NCBI RefSeq assembly: GCF_004340875.1
Contig: NZ_SLXQ01000003.1
Location: 62,001 to 126,000, forward strand
Source of the DNA: Tamaricihabitans halophyticus
Lineage (GTDB): Bacteria > Actinomycetota > Actinomycetes > Mycobacteriales > Pseudonocardiaceae
Direction: 5' to 3'
Length of the DNA stretch: 64,000 nucleotides
Below, in pieces: positions 15,587-23,172 of the stretch. A program made the position numbers and the translations under genes. Each line of letters begins with the position of its first letter. The first letter of the stretch is position 1. The notes below the pieces were generated by a model. The model saw nothing but the letters and a program-made list of their open reading frames with translations, was not told the origin of the DNA and made no database searches.

Positions 15587-16894
15587 GTGTCGCACGGCAC
15601 ACTCGAGGTGATGCGCCAGCATCTCGAGGCAGCGGTGCCGGTGGGGGAAGACCCCCGCCAGCACGCGCGCGCCCTGGCGCGGATGCACGAGGCCGCGGTG
15701 CGCGGAACCCGGCCACTGCCCGGCCGGCCGCGCCCGGTGATTGGCGCGTCCTGGTCCCGTATGCGCAGCCTGGGCGTGGATCCGGAACACGGCGCGGGCA
15801 ACAGCCTGCTCGAACCCGCGCGGTTGGAGCAGCGCCGGCAGGCGAGTGGGCTCGCCGATGCGCTGCCGACCCTGCGCGACGGCCTGCTCGGGGTGGCCGA
15901 GGACGCCGCGCAGATCATGGTCGTTGTGGACGCCGAAGGCACGGTGCTCTGGCGGGACGGCAGCATTCCAGTGCGCCAGCGGGCCGATTCGCTCGGCTTC
16001 GTGGAGGGCATGTCCTGGCAGGAGCGCACCGTAGGGACGAACGCGATCGGTACCGCGCTGGTCGCGCGCAAACCGCTCCAGGTGTACTCCGCCGAACACT
16101 ACGTACGCTCCCACCACGCCTGGACCTGCGCGGCGGCTCCGCTGCACGATCCGCGGGACGGCAAGCTGCTCGGCGTCGTCGATCTTTCCGGTCCGGCCGC
16201 CACGGTGCACGCGAGCACGCTCGCCCTGGTGGTCACGGTAGCCAGGCTCGCCGAAGCGCAGCTGCGCAATGCGCACTTCGCGAAGCTGTCCCGGCTGCGG
16301 TCGGTCGCGGTTCCACTGCTTTCCAGGGTGGCCGGGCCCGCGGTGGTGATCGACCCGCATGGCTGGACCGCCGCGACCTCGGAGATGCCGCAGCTCGATC
16401 GGCTGCTGCTACCGGATCGCTTCGCCGCCGGTCAGCAATGGCTACCCGCCTACGGCGCGTGCACGGTCGAGCCGCTGCCGGGCGGCTGGCTGCTCCGCCC
16501 GGCAACGGGTGCCCTGGAAGCCGGCGTCGCGGAGCATGCCAGCACCACGGCCGAGCTGGACGTCCGGCAGTCGCACAGCTGGTCGTTGACGGTGACCTCA
16601 GCCAGTGGCACCTGGACCCACGCGTTGAGCCCCCGGCACGCCGAGATCCTGTACGTGCTCGCCCGTCATCGGCAGGGGCGCAGTGCCGCGCAACTATCCG
16701 CCGACCTGTTCGGCACACCGGAGCGGGCCGTCACGGTGCGTGCCGAGCTTTCCCGGCTACGGCGACACCTTGGCGGGCTGATCGTCGGCCGGCCATACCG
16801 ATTCGCCGACGAGGTCGAAATCCGGGTGCGGCAACCGGCAGATGGCAGCCGGCTGCTGCCGTTCTCCCTCGCTCCCGCCGTACGCGCCCGCTGA
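15587..16894 (+). CDS. acoR: AcoR-like GAF regulator without a sigma-54 ATPase domain
   Basis: The 435-residue protein begins like acetoin regulators AcoR: an IGASWSRMRSLGVDPEHG segment, then a GAF sensor domain (about residues 100-225) with GFVEGMSWQERTVGTNAIGT. The AAA+ domain and the GAFTGA loop of sigma-54 activators are absent. The C terminus (about 340-415) looks like a winged-helix output (LSPRHAEILYVLARH, AVTVRAELSRLRRHL). Similar sigma-54-free versions are common in actinobacteria. It follows the aco operon and most likely senses acetoin and binds the 9505-9534 palindrome. GTG 15587 lacks a clear ribosome site; GTG 15608 or ATG 15611 could serve. Confidence 0.78.
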   Translation: MSHGTLEVMRQHLEAAVPVGEDPRQHARALARMHEAAVRGTRPLPGRPRPVIGASWSRMRSLGVDPEHGAGNSLLEPARLEQRRQASGLADALPTLRDGLLGVAEDAAQIMVVVDAEGTVLWRDGSIPVRQRADSLGFVEGMSWQERTVGTNAIGTALVARKPLQVYSAEHYVRSHHAWTCAAAPLHDPRDGKLLGVVDLSGPAATVHASTLALVVTVARLAEAQLRNAHFAKLSRLRSVAVPLLSRVAGPAVVIDPHGWTAATSEMPQLDRLLLPDRFAAGQQWLPAYGACTVEPLPGGWLLRPATGALEAGVAEHASTTAELDVRQSHSWSLTVTSASGTWTHALSPRHAEILYVLARHRQGRSAAQLSADLFGTPERAVTVRAELSRLRRHLGGLIVGRPYRFADEVEIRVRQPADGSRLLPFSLAPAVRAR

Positions 16895-16907
16895 GGGTTT
16901 ACCCATT

Positions 16908-16948
16908 GGGTGCCCGCCCCTGCCGGATCGGCGCGGGGGCGGGCACCC
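16908..16948. terminator. Bidirectional hairpin between convergent genes
   Basis: GGGTGCCCGCCCC (16908-16920) pairs perfectly with GGGGCGGGCACCC (16936-16948). It lies between the acoR-like gene and the convergent Lys-rich gene and can serve both strands, though neither side has a strong T-run. Confidence 0.7.
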
Positions 16949-16960
16949 AGCGAGGGTGAG

Positions 16961-17698
16961 CTACTTCTGCTCGCCGCTCGTCGGCTTCGCGCTGGACTGC
17001 TTGTCGCTGGACTGGCCGTTCGCGGCGTGCTTTGCCGCCTCCGCCGGCTTGGCCTGCGGCGACTCCGTGTCCTTGGCCTGCGGCGTCTCCTTGGCCGGCG
17101 CGGCGGCATCAGCCGGCTTACGCGGCGGCAGAGGTTCCGGCATGGCCGGCTCCTGGCGCTTGTTCAGCGCGTACGCCGCGCCAGCGACGACCGCGCCGAT
17201 CCCGATGACCCACGGCCACCGGCGGCGCTTCTTGCCGTCCTTGTTCTTCTTCTCCGCCTTCAGCTCCTTGGCGAACTCCTTGGCAGCGAGCTTCGCCTCC
17301 TTCTTGGACTGCTTGGCGAGCTTCTTGCCGCCAGCGACGGCCTTCTCGGCCTTGCGTGCCGGTTTGCTCTTTTTGGCCGCTTTACGGGCCTTCTTAGCGG
17401 TCTGGGTCATATCGTTCTGCGCCTTCTTGGCTCGTTTTGCCAGTTTCTTGCGGGCCCGTCGGGAGGTCTTGCCGACTTCTTTCCGGACGATATCGGCGCC
17501 CTCGCTTAACGCCTCGACCAGCTGGCCCTGCTCGATACCACGCTCGGCGAGTTTGTGTTCCGCGGCGTCGACCGCGCGGGAAGTTGCCACCGCACCTGCC
17601 TTTCCTGCCCGCCGCATGGCATCAAAGCCGGTGTCGACGGCAGTTCTGCCCGCTTCCTTGAGCGAGTGGGCTTGCGCCATCTCCTTGGCCCGAGTCAT
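16961..17698 (-). CDS. Lys/Ala-rich single-span membrane protein at the CwsA position
   Basis: The roughly 245-residue protein has a highly basic histone H1-like region (many KKAK/KKSK runs, about residues 70-160), one membrane segment (WPWVIGIGAVVAGAAYAL) and a Pro/Ala/Lys/Ser-rich tail. Its place directly before divergent ppiA is that of cwsA (Rv0008c) in mycobacteria, a division and cell-wall protein with a similar single span, but I see no clear sequence match. GAGGTG before ATG 17698 supports that start; GTG 17716 is also possible. The basic part could bind DNA or anionic lipid next to the membrane. Composition is very different from its neighbours. Confidence 0.6.
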   Translation of the reverse strand: MTRAKEMAQAHSLKEAGRTAVDTGFDAMRRAGKAGAVATSRAVDAAEHKLAERGIEQGQLVEALSEGADIVRKEVGKTSRRARKKLAKRAKKAQNDMTQTAKKARKAAKKSKPARKAEKAVAGGKKLAKQSKKEAKLAAKEFAKELKAEKKNKDGKKRRRWPWVIGIGAVVAGAAYALNKRQEPAMPEPLPPRKPADAAAPAKETPQAKDTESPQAKPAEAAKHAANGQSSDKQSSAKPTSGEQK

Positions 17699-17888
17699 GG
17701 GCTTCACCTCGTTCACGTCCTTACCGCGCCGAGGGGTGGTCGGTCGACTCCGCCAACCCCGATCTGCGGTTACCCCAACCGGCGCATTCTGGGTTGTTCA
17801 CGCCCGTGGCATGGCTACAAGCCGCAGACGATCACCTTCTATCTTGCCCCTTACTAGTCAATATTGCCGAAGATGGCACGATGTCGGG

Positions 17889-18464
17889 GTGACGGAAAGC
17901 AACGGATCCCTCGTCGGGGCTAAAGTGACCGCAACTTTGCACACTTCGCAAGGTGACATTCGGCTGAATCTTTTTCCGGACTACGCACCGAAGACCGTGG
18001 CGAACTTTGTTGGCCTCGCCCAGGGTACGAAGGAATACACCAAGCCGAACGCGCGTGGAGAGAATTCCGGACCGTTCTATGACGGCGTCATCTTTCACCG
18101 GGTGATCGATGGCTTCATGATCCAAACAGGTGACCCGACCGGCACCGGACGTGGCGGTCCCGGGTACAGCTTTGGCGACGAGTTTCACCCGGAATTGCAG
18201 TTCAGTAGGCCGTACCTGCTGGCGATGGCGAACGCGGGCCCGAACACCAACGGCTCGCAGTTCTTCGTCACCGTCTCCACGCCGAGCCACCTGAACTTTC
18301 AGCACACCATCTTCGGCGAGGTCGCAGACCAGGAATCGCGGGATGTGGTTGACTCGATCGCGCACACCGCGACCGGACCTGGCGACAAGCCGATTTCGGA
18401 CATCACCATCGATCGCATCATCGTGAGCGCGTCGGAATCCGAGGCTCCCGCTGGGGAAAGCTGA
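17889..18464 (+). CDS. ppiA: Cyclophilin-type peptidyl-prolyl isomerase A
   Basis: The 191-residue cyclophilin shows FHRVIDGFMIQTGDPTGTG, MANAGPNTNGSQFFVT and HTIFGEV, which include the Arg, Phe, Gln and His residues of the active site. It catalyses proline isomerisation in the cytoplasm; no signal peptide is present. It is the orthologue by position of mycobacterial PpiA (Rv0009, 182 residues). The start is taken as GTG 17889, where the homologous protein begins; the frame runs open far upstream without homology. A rhomboid gene follows 18 bases downstream. Confidence 0.92.
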   Translation: MTESNGSLVGAKVTATLHTSQGDIRLNLFPDYAPKTVANFVGLAQGTKEYTKPNARGENSGPFYDGVIFHRVIDGFMIQTGDPTGTGRGGPGYSFGDEFHPELQFSRPYLLAMANAGPNTNGSQFFVTVSTPSHLNFQHTIFGEVADQESRDVVDSIAHTATGPGDKPISDITIDRIIVSASESEAPAGES

Positions 18465-18482
18465 GCTCGAGAAAGTAGCTAG

Positions 18483-19421
18483 TTGACGCAACCAACCGAA
18501 CCCCCGCCCGGGTCAGCCGATCCAGCCGGGGCGTCGGGCGGCCTGCCCGGCTGCTCCTGGCATCCGGATCGGGCCACCGGGCTGGCCTGTACCCGATGTG
18601 GGCGTCCGGCCTGCCCGGAATGCCTCCGGGAAGCCTCGGTTGGTTACCACTGCGTGGACTGTGTACAAACCGCGCAGCGCAGTCAACGCCAGGCCACCAC
18701 GGTGGCCGGTGCCGCCGTGCAAACCCGGCCGATCGTCGTGCCCATCCTGATCGCGGTGAACCTCGCGATATTCGCGATCACCGCGGCGCAGGCCGGCGAT
18801 CTGCTGAACAACTTCCGCTCGTCGCTGTTCGCCCAGTGGCAGCTCTGGCCGCCCGTGGTGGCCAGCGGCGAGTGGTGGCGGATGTTGACCTCGGGCTTCC
18901 TGCACTACGGCCCGCTGCATCTGGCGATGAACATGCTCGCGCTCTGGATTCTCGGGCGCGACCTGGAAGTTCTGCTCGGCAAACTGCGGTTTTGCGCGCT
19001 CTACGCGCTCTCCCTGCTCGGTGGCGGTGTTGCCGTGTACCTGTTCGGGGATATGAGCACCGCGGTGGCCGGTGCCTCTGGCGCGGTCTTCGGCCTGATG
19101 GGTGGGCTGGTGGTCGCGATCTGGCGGCTGAAGCTGAACGGCACGCAGCTTTACGTATTGCTCGCGGTCAACCTGATCATCAGCTTTTCGATCCCGGGTA
19201 TTTCCATGCTCGGGCACATTGGCGGGCTCGTGATCGGCGCGCTGTGCGCGGGCGGCATGCTGTTCGCGCCACGGGCACGCCGGTCGCAGGTGCAGTGGGC
19301 CACCGTTGGCCTGCTGCTGGTACTGCTCGTCGCGCTGTTCATTACCCGGGACGCCATGCTCGGCGAGTACATCTGCCCGGAGGACGGCTACTGCTACCAG
19401 CCGTCAGGCTTCGGCGTGTAG
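18483..19421 (+). CDS. Rhomboid-family intramembrane serine protease with N-terminal zinc finger
   Basis: This 312-residue protein has an N-terminal zinc-binding stretch (CSWHP...CTRCGRPACPECL, then CVDC, about residues 20-60), followed by six or seven membrane spans. The catalytic serine is in GASGAVFGLMGG, the histidine is in the later HIGGLVIGAL, and the loop motif is WWRMLTSGFLHYGPLHL. It cleaves membrane proteins within the bilayer. The start is TTG 18483, preceded by GAGAAAG. It follows ppiA closely and converges with the PH gene, overlapping it by 18 bases at the 3' ends. Substrates are unknown. Confidence 0.88.
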   Translation: MTQPTEPPPGSADPAGASGGLPGCSWHPDRATGLACTRCGRPACPECLREASVGYHCVDCVQTAQRSQRQATTVAGAAVQTRPIVVPILIAVNLAIFAITAAQAGDLLNNFRSSLFAQWQLWPPVVASGEWWRMLTSGFLHYGPLHLAMNMLALWILGRDLEVLLGKLRFCALYALSLLGGGVAVYLFGDMSTAVAGASGAVFGLMGGLVVAIWRLKLNGTQLYVLLAVNLIISFSIPGISMLGHIGGLVIGALCAGGMLFAPRARRSQVQWATVGLLLVLLVALFITRDAMLGEYICPEDGYCYQPSGFGV

Positions 19422-19841
19422 TTCCTCGAGCGCCTCGGCGACCTCGCGTGGATCGGCCCCGAGGTCCAGCCAGCCGAGGACGAAGATGGCCGGATCGTGC
19501 TCGTCCAGCTGGTCCGGGTCGCCGTGTTCCTCGATCTCCAGCATGGCGAGATCCCTGCCGAGGCGTTTGCTGATCACCAGCTCGACGCGGACCTGTCGCC
19601 AGTCCCAGCTGCGTACCCCACTGAGGCTGCGCACCCGCACGCCGGTTCGGTCGGCGGCCAACCGTGGCCGCAGGAAGGTGCCGAACGCGGCATAACCGGC
19701 AAGCGCCAGCGCCGCGATCGACACGAGTACCCGCTCGGCAGGGTCCTCGCGAAAAATCACCCACACCACGAGGGCGACTACGGCTGCCCAACAGATGACG
19801 ATCAGCGGCCGCGGCGGTCCCCAGCTGAGTGACTTATCCAC
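19404..19841 (-). CDS. PH-domain membrane protein (Rv0010c-like)
   Basis: The 145-residue protein starts with DKSLSWGPPRPL, has two membrane spans (about residues 12-50), and a C-terminal bacterial PH-like domain (RSLSGVRSWDWRQVRVEL). Its place between the rhomboid/ppiA genes and crgA matches Rv0010c of M. tuberculosis; the function is unknown. GTG 19841 is chosen because the homologous N terminus begins there. That start codon lies inside a perfect DnaA box (19834-19842), so DnaA bound there would sit on the translation start. It overlaps the rhomboid gene tail-to-tail. Confidence 0.78.
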   Translation of the reverse strand: MDKSLSWGPPRPLIVICWAAVVALVVWVIFREDPAERVLVSIAALALAGYAAFGTFLRPRLAADRTGVRVRSLSGVRSWDWRQVRVELVISKRLGRDLAMLEIEEHGDPDQLDEHDPAIFVLGWLDLGADPREVAEALEELHAEA

Positions 19842-20066
19842 AGCCCCAGTATCCACGGGCGTGATGTGCCTGCTGGCCACGCCCGGTGATCGCGTTCTTT
19901 GGGGATCTTGCGGTCGCTGGCGCACGAGTTTTCTGCATCTTGCTGCTCGGGAGCAAGTTATCCACAGGGTTGTCCACCGCTGTCCCCAAGCGTTTCCCCA
20001 GTTGTCCCAAGGCGCGGCCGAACTGTCCCAAGGTTGTCACCGGGTTATCCACAGGAGTTATCCACA
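19834..20066 (+). other. Phased DnaA-box array (origin-like or DnaA-titration locus)
   Basis: Perfect TTATCCACA boxes occur at 19834, 19958, 20045 and 20058. Near matches lie at 19970 (TTGTCCACC), 19980, 19992, 20002, 20023 and 20034. From 19958 on they are all on one strand, mostly 10-13 bp apart, so they face one side of the helix. AT-richer DNA follows at 20067-20100 (GAATGAATTACAGC, ATGTAATTCACA). The 391-bp gap between the PH gene and crgA holds no gene. dnaA and dnaN are not in the window, so calling it oriC would be unsupported. Confidence 0.8.
19886..19919 (+). repeat. Dispersed 3'-end element, long form (copy 3)
   Basis: It begins GTGATCGCGTTCTTTGGGG and ends CTTGCGGTCGCTG. It lies inside the DnaA-box region, upstream of the PH gene, and is the one copy not next to a 3' end. 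Confidence 0.65.
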
Positions 20067-20180
20067 GTTCTGAATGAATTACAGCTATGTAATTCACACG
20101 CTCGAAGGACGCCCGTTTAGCCCTTGCGCACTCGGGGTAGTTGGCACCCTGGATCCAGATATAAACCAGCCCCCAGACAT

Positions 20181-20216
20181 AAAAAGGCCCGGACACCGCG
20201 AGTGGGCGTCCGGGCC
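20181..20216 (-). terminator. Rho-independent terminator of crgA
   Basis: On the minus strand, GGCCCGGAC and GTCCGGGCC form a 9-bp stem (20186-20194 with 20208-20216) followed by TTTTTATGT. It lies just after the crgA stop codon and separates crgA transcription from the DnaA-box array. Confidence 0.85.
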
Positions 20217-20232
20217 GTAGGGCGTCGGCTGG

Positions 20233-20499
20233 TCAGCGCCAGCGCATGGTCATCAGTAGTCCGGAGATCATCAGCGCGAAACCGACCGCGAAGTTCCAGT
20301 TGCCGAGGTTGGCCATGAACTGCAGTTCGGTTCCCGCGAGGTAGTTCACGACCAGCCAGGCGAGACCAAGCAACATCAGCCCGAACATCACGCCCTTGTA
20401 GATCGGATGCGATGGTCCTGGCTGGCGAATCTTCACCGGCGTTCGACGGTCACCCGGTGGTGTGTATGTCGTCTTCTTCCGGACCTTGGATTTGGGCAT
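20233..20499 (-). CDS. crgA: Cell division protein CrgA
   Basis: The 88-residue protein has the CrgA pattern: a basic N terminus (MPKSKVRKKTTYTPP), two membrane spans (about residues 34-54 and 66-84), and LGNWNFAVGFALMISGLLMTMRW at the end, split here by family convention into span and tail. CrgA recruits divisome proteins such as FtsZ, FtsI and PBPs in actinobacteria. Length and position (Rv0011c place) agree with the family. It is transcribed towards the DnaA-box array and ends at a strong terminator. Confidence 0.92.
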   Translation of the reverse strand: MPKSKVRKKTTYTPPGDRRTPVKIRQPGPSHPIYKGVMFGLMLLGLAWLVVNYLAGTELQFMANLGNWNFAVGFALMISGLLMTMRWR

Positions 20500-20666
20500 G
20501 TCGGTCCTTGTCTGTCCTTCGCGGTCTTATGCTTCGCCGGTACGTGGCCTGCCGCGCGACGGGTGACCCGCGCAGCGCAACCGGCTCCTTATTGACACGT
20601 TAACTTAAGTGACAAGACGGGTGAGTCAGTAGTACAGGTTGACTCTGCAAGCTCGAAGGGAAACCC

Positions 20667-21530
20667 GTGAGCACACCGACTGTGGCTAGTGACCCGCCCC
20701 CTGAGCAGCCACCGGCCAAGAAACCGGGAGTAGGCGTCAAGATCGCCCGAGGGGTCGGCGAGGTGCTGGTCACCCTGGGCATCGTGATCCTGCTGTTCGT
20801 GTTCTACGTGCTTTACGTGACGAACTGGATGTCCGCGGGAAAGCAAGCGGAGGCCACTGACAAGCTGGACGACAAGTGGCGCAACGAGCGCGCGCTGAAC
20901 CCCGAACCACTCGCCGGGGAGTCCTTTGCTCGCTTGTATATCCCCTCGTTCGGCGTCGACTACAAGTACGCGATCCAGGAAGGGACCGGCACCGAATCGT
21001 TGGATCTCGGCCCTGGCCACTACACCGGAACCGCCATGCCGGGCGAGCCGGGCAATTTCGCGATCGCCGGACATCGGGACGGTAAAGGAGCGCCGTTCAA
21101 CGATCTCGATCTGCTCGAGTCCTGCGATTCGATCATCGCGGAGACGGCGGACAGTTTCTACGTCTACCGCGTACTTCCGAAAAAGGAAGAGGTCGGTCAC
21201 TGGGCCAATGGGCCCGGCAAGCGCCCGCTCTGCGGCAAAGTGCAGCCGTTGCGCGCGCCCGATGCGCCGGATGGCGGGCTCTACGGCGACACCTACGGGC
21301 AGGAGATCGTCGACCCCTCGCAGGGCGAGGTGATCAACCCGATCCCGAACCGCCCGGAAGACGCGGCGCCGCCCGCGCAGCAAGCGGCCCTGCTGACCCT
21401 GACCACCTGCCATCCGCGGTTCTCCGACCGGGAGCGGTTGATCATCCACGCGGTGCTGGTCAAGCAGTACGCGAAGGCGGAAGGCAAATCGGGTGAGCTG
21501 CCCAAGGAAATGACCGAGGCTCAGGGCTGA
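20667..21530 (+). CDS. Class E sortase
   Basis: The 287-residue protein has a proline-rich cytoplasmic N terminus, one membrane span (about residues 31-53) and an extracellular sortase domain. The catalytic residues are visible: His in FAIAGHRDG, Cys in LTTCHPRFS and Arg shortly after in SDRERL. Class E enzymes anchor LAXTG-type proteins to the wall of high-GC actinobacteria. GAAGGGA precedes GTG 20667. A 51-residue membrane protein follows 16 bases later. No obvious sortase substrate is in the window. Confidence 0.9.
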   Translation: MSTPTVASDPPPEQPPAKKPGVGVKIARGVGEVLVTLGIVILLFVFYVLYVTNWMSAGKQAEATDKLDDKWRNERALNPEPLAGESFARLYIPSFGVDYKYAIQEGTGTESLDLGPGHYTGTAMPGEPGNFAIAGHRDGKGAPFNDLDLLESCDSIIAETADSFYVYRVLPKKEEVGHWANGPGKRPLCGKVQPLRAPDAPDGGLYGDTYGQEIVDPSQGEVINPIPNRPEDAAPPAQQAALLTLTTCHPRFSDRERLIIHAVLVKQYAKAEGKSGELPKEMTEAQG

Positions 21531-21546
21531 GGGGAGTTACGGACGT

Positions 21547-21702
21547 ATGTACGCATGGATCTGGCGGCACCTTCCCGGGCCACTCGCGGTGCGCGTGCTG
21601 ACCGCCATCGTGTTGATCGCCGGGGTGATCGCCCTGCTGATGTTCGTGATCTTCCCCGCGATCGAGCCTTCGCTGCCGTTCAACCAGGTCACTACCGAGT
21701 AG
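21547..21702 (+). CDS. Conserved 51-residue membrane protein
   Basis: ATG 21547 opens a 51-codon gene that begins MYAWIWRHLPGP, has one hydrophobic span (VLTAIVLIAGVIALLMFVIF) and ends PFNQVTTE. I recall the same opening and ending in small proteins next to crgA, sortase or pabA in many actinobacteria, which supports it as real. It follows the sortase gene by 16 bases and is probably co-transcribed. No function is known to me. The last codons lie just upstream of the aroG leader promoter. Confidence 0.75.
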   Translation: MYAWIWRHLPGPLAVRVLTAIVLIAGVIALLMFVIFPAIEPSLPFNQVTTE

Positions 21703-21713
21703 TCCGGACCGGG

Positions 21714-21719
21714 TATACT
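21714..21719 (+). promoter_or_regulatory. aroG: -10 box of the aroG leader transcript
   Basis: TATACT ends seven bases before the leader-peptide ATG 21727, so the transcript probably begins at or next to that ATG. No convincing -35 box is visible. Confidence 0.6.
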
Positions 21720-21726
21720 GCCCGGT

Positions 21727-21792
21727 ATGTGGCATCGCTATTGGTTTACGCTGCCGGCCCTGGTGCGGCCGGGCGGCGATGCGATGCGCTGA
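21727..21792 (+). CDS. Aromatic-amino-acid leader peptide of DAHP synthase
   Basis: A 21-codon frame starts MWHRYWFTLPALV and ends at TGA 21790. Trp, Tyr, Trp and Phe within the first seven codons are far above chance and match the end products that should control the downstream DAHP synthase. No ribosome site is present, and the -10 spacing suggests a leaderless start. Ribosome stalling at the Trp-His-Arg-Tyr-Trp-Phe codons would change folding of the RNA in 21793-21896. This is a classical attenuation arrangement, inferred from sequence only. Confidence 0.7.
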   Translation: MWHRYWFTLPALVRPGGDAMR

Positions 21793-21896
21793 CCCATTAA
21801 CCCGCCAGAGCCGGCCGAACACAGTCTCGGCTTACTCGCTGATCGACGAAGCGAGCCGGCTCGGCGATGCGGATCGGGTGCGGCTCGCGGAAATGG
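21793..21896 (+). promoter_or_regulatory. Attenuator region between leader peptide and aroG
   Basis: Competing stems are visible: GCCGA with TCGGC, CTCGCT with AGCGAG, and the longer-range GAGCCGGC with GCCGGCTC. The arms overlap, so the pairings exclude one another. No T-run follows, so control could act at translation initiation or through Rho rather than by an intrinsic terminator. Confidence 0.5.
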
Positions 21897-23021
21897 ATGC
21901 CCGTGTCCGCCAGTCAAACCGCCAATGCTGACAGCCCCGCTACCTCGGCGAGCCAGTCGCTGCGCGATCGCCGGATCGCTTCGCGTCGCCCGCTCGTGCC
22001 GCCGGAGCTGTTGCGCGAGGAGCTGCCGATCGACTCCTCGGCCGCGGCGACCGTCGTTCGTGGTCGTACCGATGCCGCCCAGATCGTGTCCGGAGTAGAC
22101 GATCGACTGTTGGCCGTGGTCGGCCCGTGCTCGGTGCACGACGAGGATGCCGCGTTCGAGTACGCCACCCGGCTTGCCCCGCTTGCCGCCGAGCTGGCGG
22201 ATGAGGTTTGCGTCGTCATGCGGGTGTACTTCGAGAAGCCGCGAACCACGCTCGGCTGGAAAGGACTGATCAACGACCCGGGGTTGGACGGCAGCTACCG
22301 GGTGAACGAAGGGCTGCGTACCGCGCGCAGCCTGTTGCTGGACATCGTGTCGCTCGGCCTGCCGGTTGGCTGCGAGTTCCTCGACCCGATTACCCCACAG
22401 TTCATCGATGACGTGGTGAGCTGGGGTTCGATCGGGGCGCGTACCGCGCACAGCCAGGTGCACAGGCAGCTGTCCAGCGGGCTGTCCATGCCGATCGGGA
22501 TCAAGAACGCGCCGGACGGCAATGTGCAGGCTGCGGTGGACGCGGTACGCGCTTCCGCGGCGAGCCATGTGTTCACCGGGGTCGGCGACGATGGGCTCGC
22601 GGCGATCTTCACCACCAGCGGTAACCCGGACTGTCATGTGGTGTTGCGCGGCAGCTCGGCCGGGCCGAACTACGACGCGGCCACCGTGGCCGATACCGCG
22701 CGCCGGTTGACCGAGGCCGGCCACCCGCGTGGCGTGCTGATCGATGCGAGCCATGGCAACAGCGGAAAGGATCACCGCAAGCAGCCGGTCGTGGTCGGCG
22801 ATCTCGCCGCGCGGGTGGCTGCCGGCGAGCGGGCGATCGCTGGGGTGATGCTGGAGAGCTTCCTCGTCGAGGGCCGGCAGGATCTCGTGTTCGGCCAGCG
22901 GCAGGCGCTCACCAGGGGGCAGAGCATCACCGACGCCTGTGTGGACTGGGCCTCGACCGAGAAGCTGTTGCGTCAGCTGGCCGAAGCGGTGCGCGCACGG
23001 AAGGCCAGCACCACCCCGTAA
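21897..23021 (+). CDS. aroG: DAHP synthase, type I (AroF/G/H-like)
   Basis: The protein of about 374 residues joins PEP and erythrose 4-phosphate, the first step of aromatic amino-acid synthesis. Family motifs are VVGPCSVHDEDAAFEYA, MRVYFEKPRTTLGWKGLINDP, VGCEFLDPITPQ, ARTAHSQVHRQLSSGLSMPI and LIDASHGNSGKDH. It is the E. coli-like type I enzyme, whereas many actinobacteria also carry a type II enzyme, so this may be the regulated isozyme. ATG 21897 is preceded by a weak GGAA; GTG 21903 is close by. A Trp/Tyr/Phe leader peptide precedes it. The TAA stop is the first part of a dispersed repeat fragment. Confidence 0.9.
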   Translation: MPVSASQTANADSPATSASQSLRDRRIASRRPLVPPELLREELPIDSSAAATVVRGRTDAAQIVSGVDDRLLAVVGPCSVHDEDAAFEYATRLAPLAAELADEVCVVMRVYFEKPRTTLGWKGLINDPGLDGSYRVNEGLRTARSLLLDIVSLGLPVGCEFLDPITPQFIDDVVSWGSIGARTAHSQVHRQLSSGLSMPIGIKNAPDGNVQAAVDAVRASAASHVFTGVGDDGLAAIFTTSGNPDCHVVLRGSSAGPNYDAATVADTARRLTEAGHPRGVLIDASHGNSGKDHRKQPVVVGDLAARVAAGERAIAGVMLESFLVEGRQDLVFGQRQALTRGQSITDACVDWASTEKLLRQLAEAVRARKASTTP

Positions 23022-23060
23022 CCGCGTTCCGCGGAAAACGCCGGCGAGCGCCCGCGTCCG

Positions 23061-23094
23061 GTGACCGCGTCCGCTACGGATCTTGCGGTCACTG
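23061..23094 (+). repeat. Dispersed 3'-end element, long form (copy 4)
   Basis: It begins GTGACCGCGTCCGCTACGG and ends CTTGCGGTCACTG. A partial extra copy (GTAACCGCGTTC at 23018-23029) supplies the aroG stop codon TAA. Confidence 0.7.
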
Positions 23095-23146
23095 GGCGGG
23101 CCGCGTAGCCGGTTGACCGTCTGACGGCTCCTCGATAAATTGATAG

Positions 23147-23160
23147 ATCATACCTATGAT
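23147..23160 (+). promoter_or_regulatory. Palindrome ATCATACCTATGAT before the M20 pseudogene
   Basis: The 6-bp arms ATCATA and TATGAT are separated by CC, 12 bases before the pseudogene start. It lies in AT-rich DNA (GATAAATTGATAG). It is a candidate operator for the FCD-type GntR regulator encoded at 25347. Confidence 0.45.
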
Positions 23161-23172
23161 GTATGGAGCCTG

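Noticed and set aside
19834-20100. Direct labelling of the DnaA-box array as the chromosomal oriC
   Set aside because: dnaA, dnaN, rpmH and gyrase genes are not in the window, so only an origin-like or DnaA-binding description is supported.
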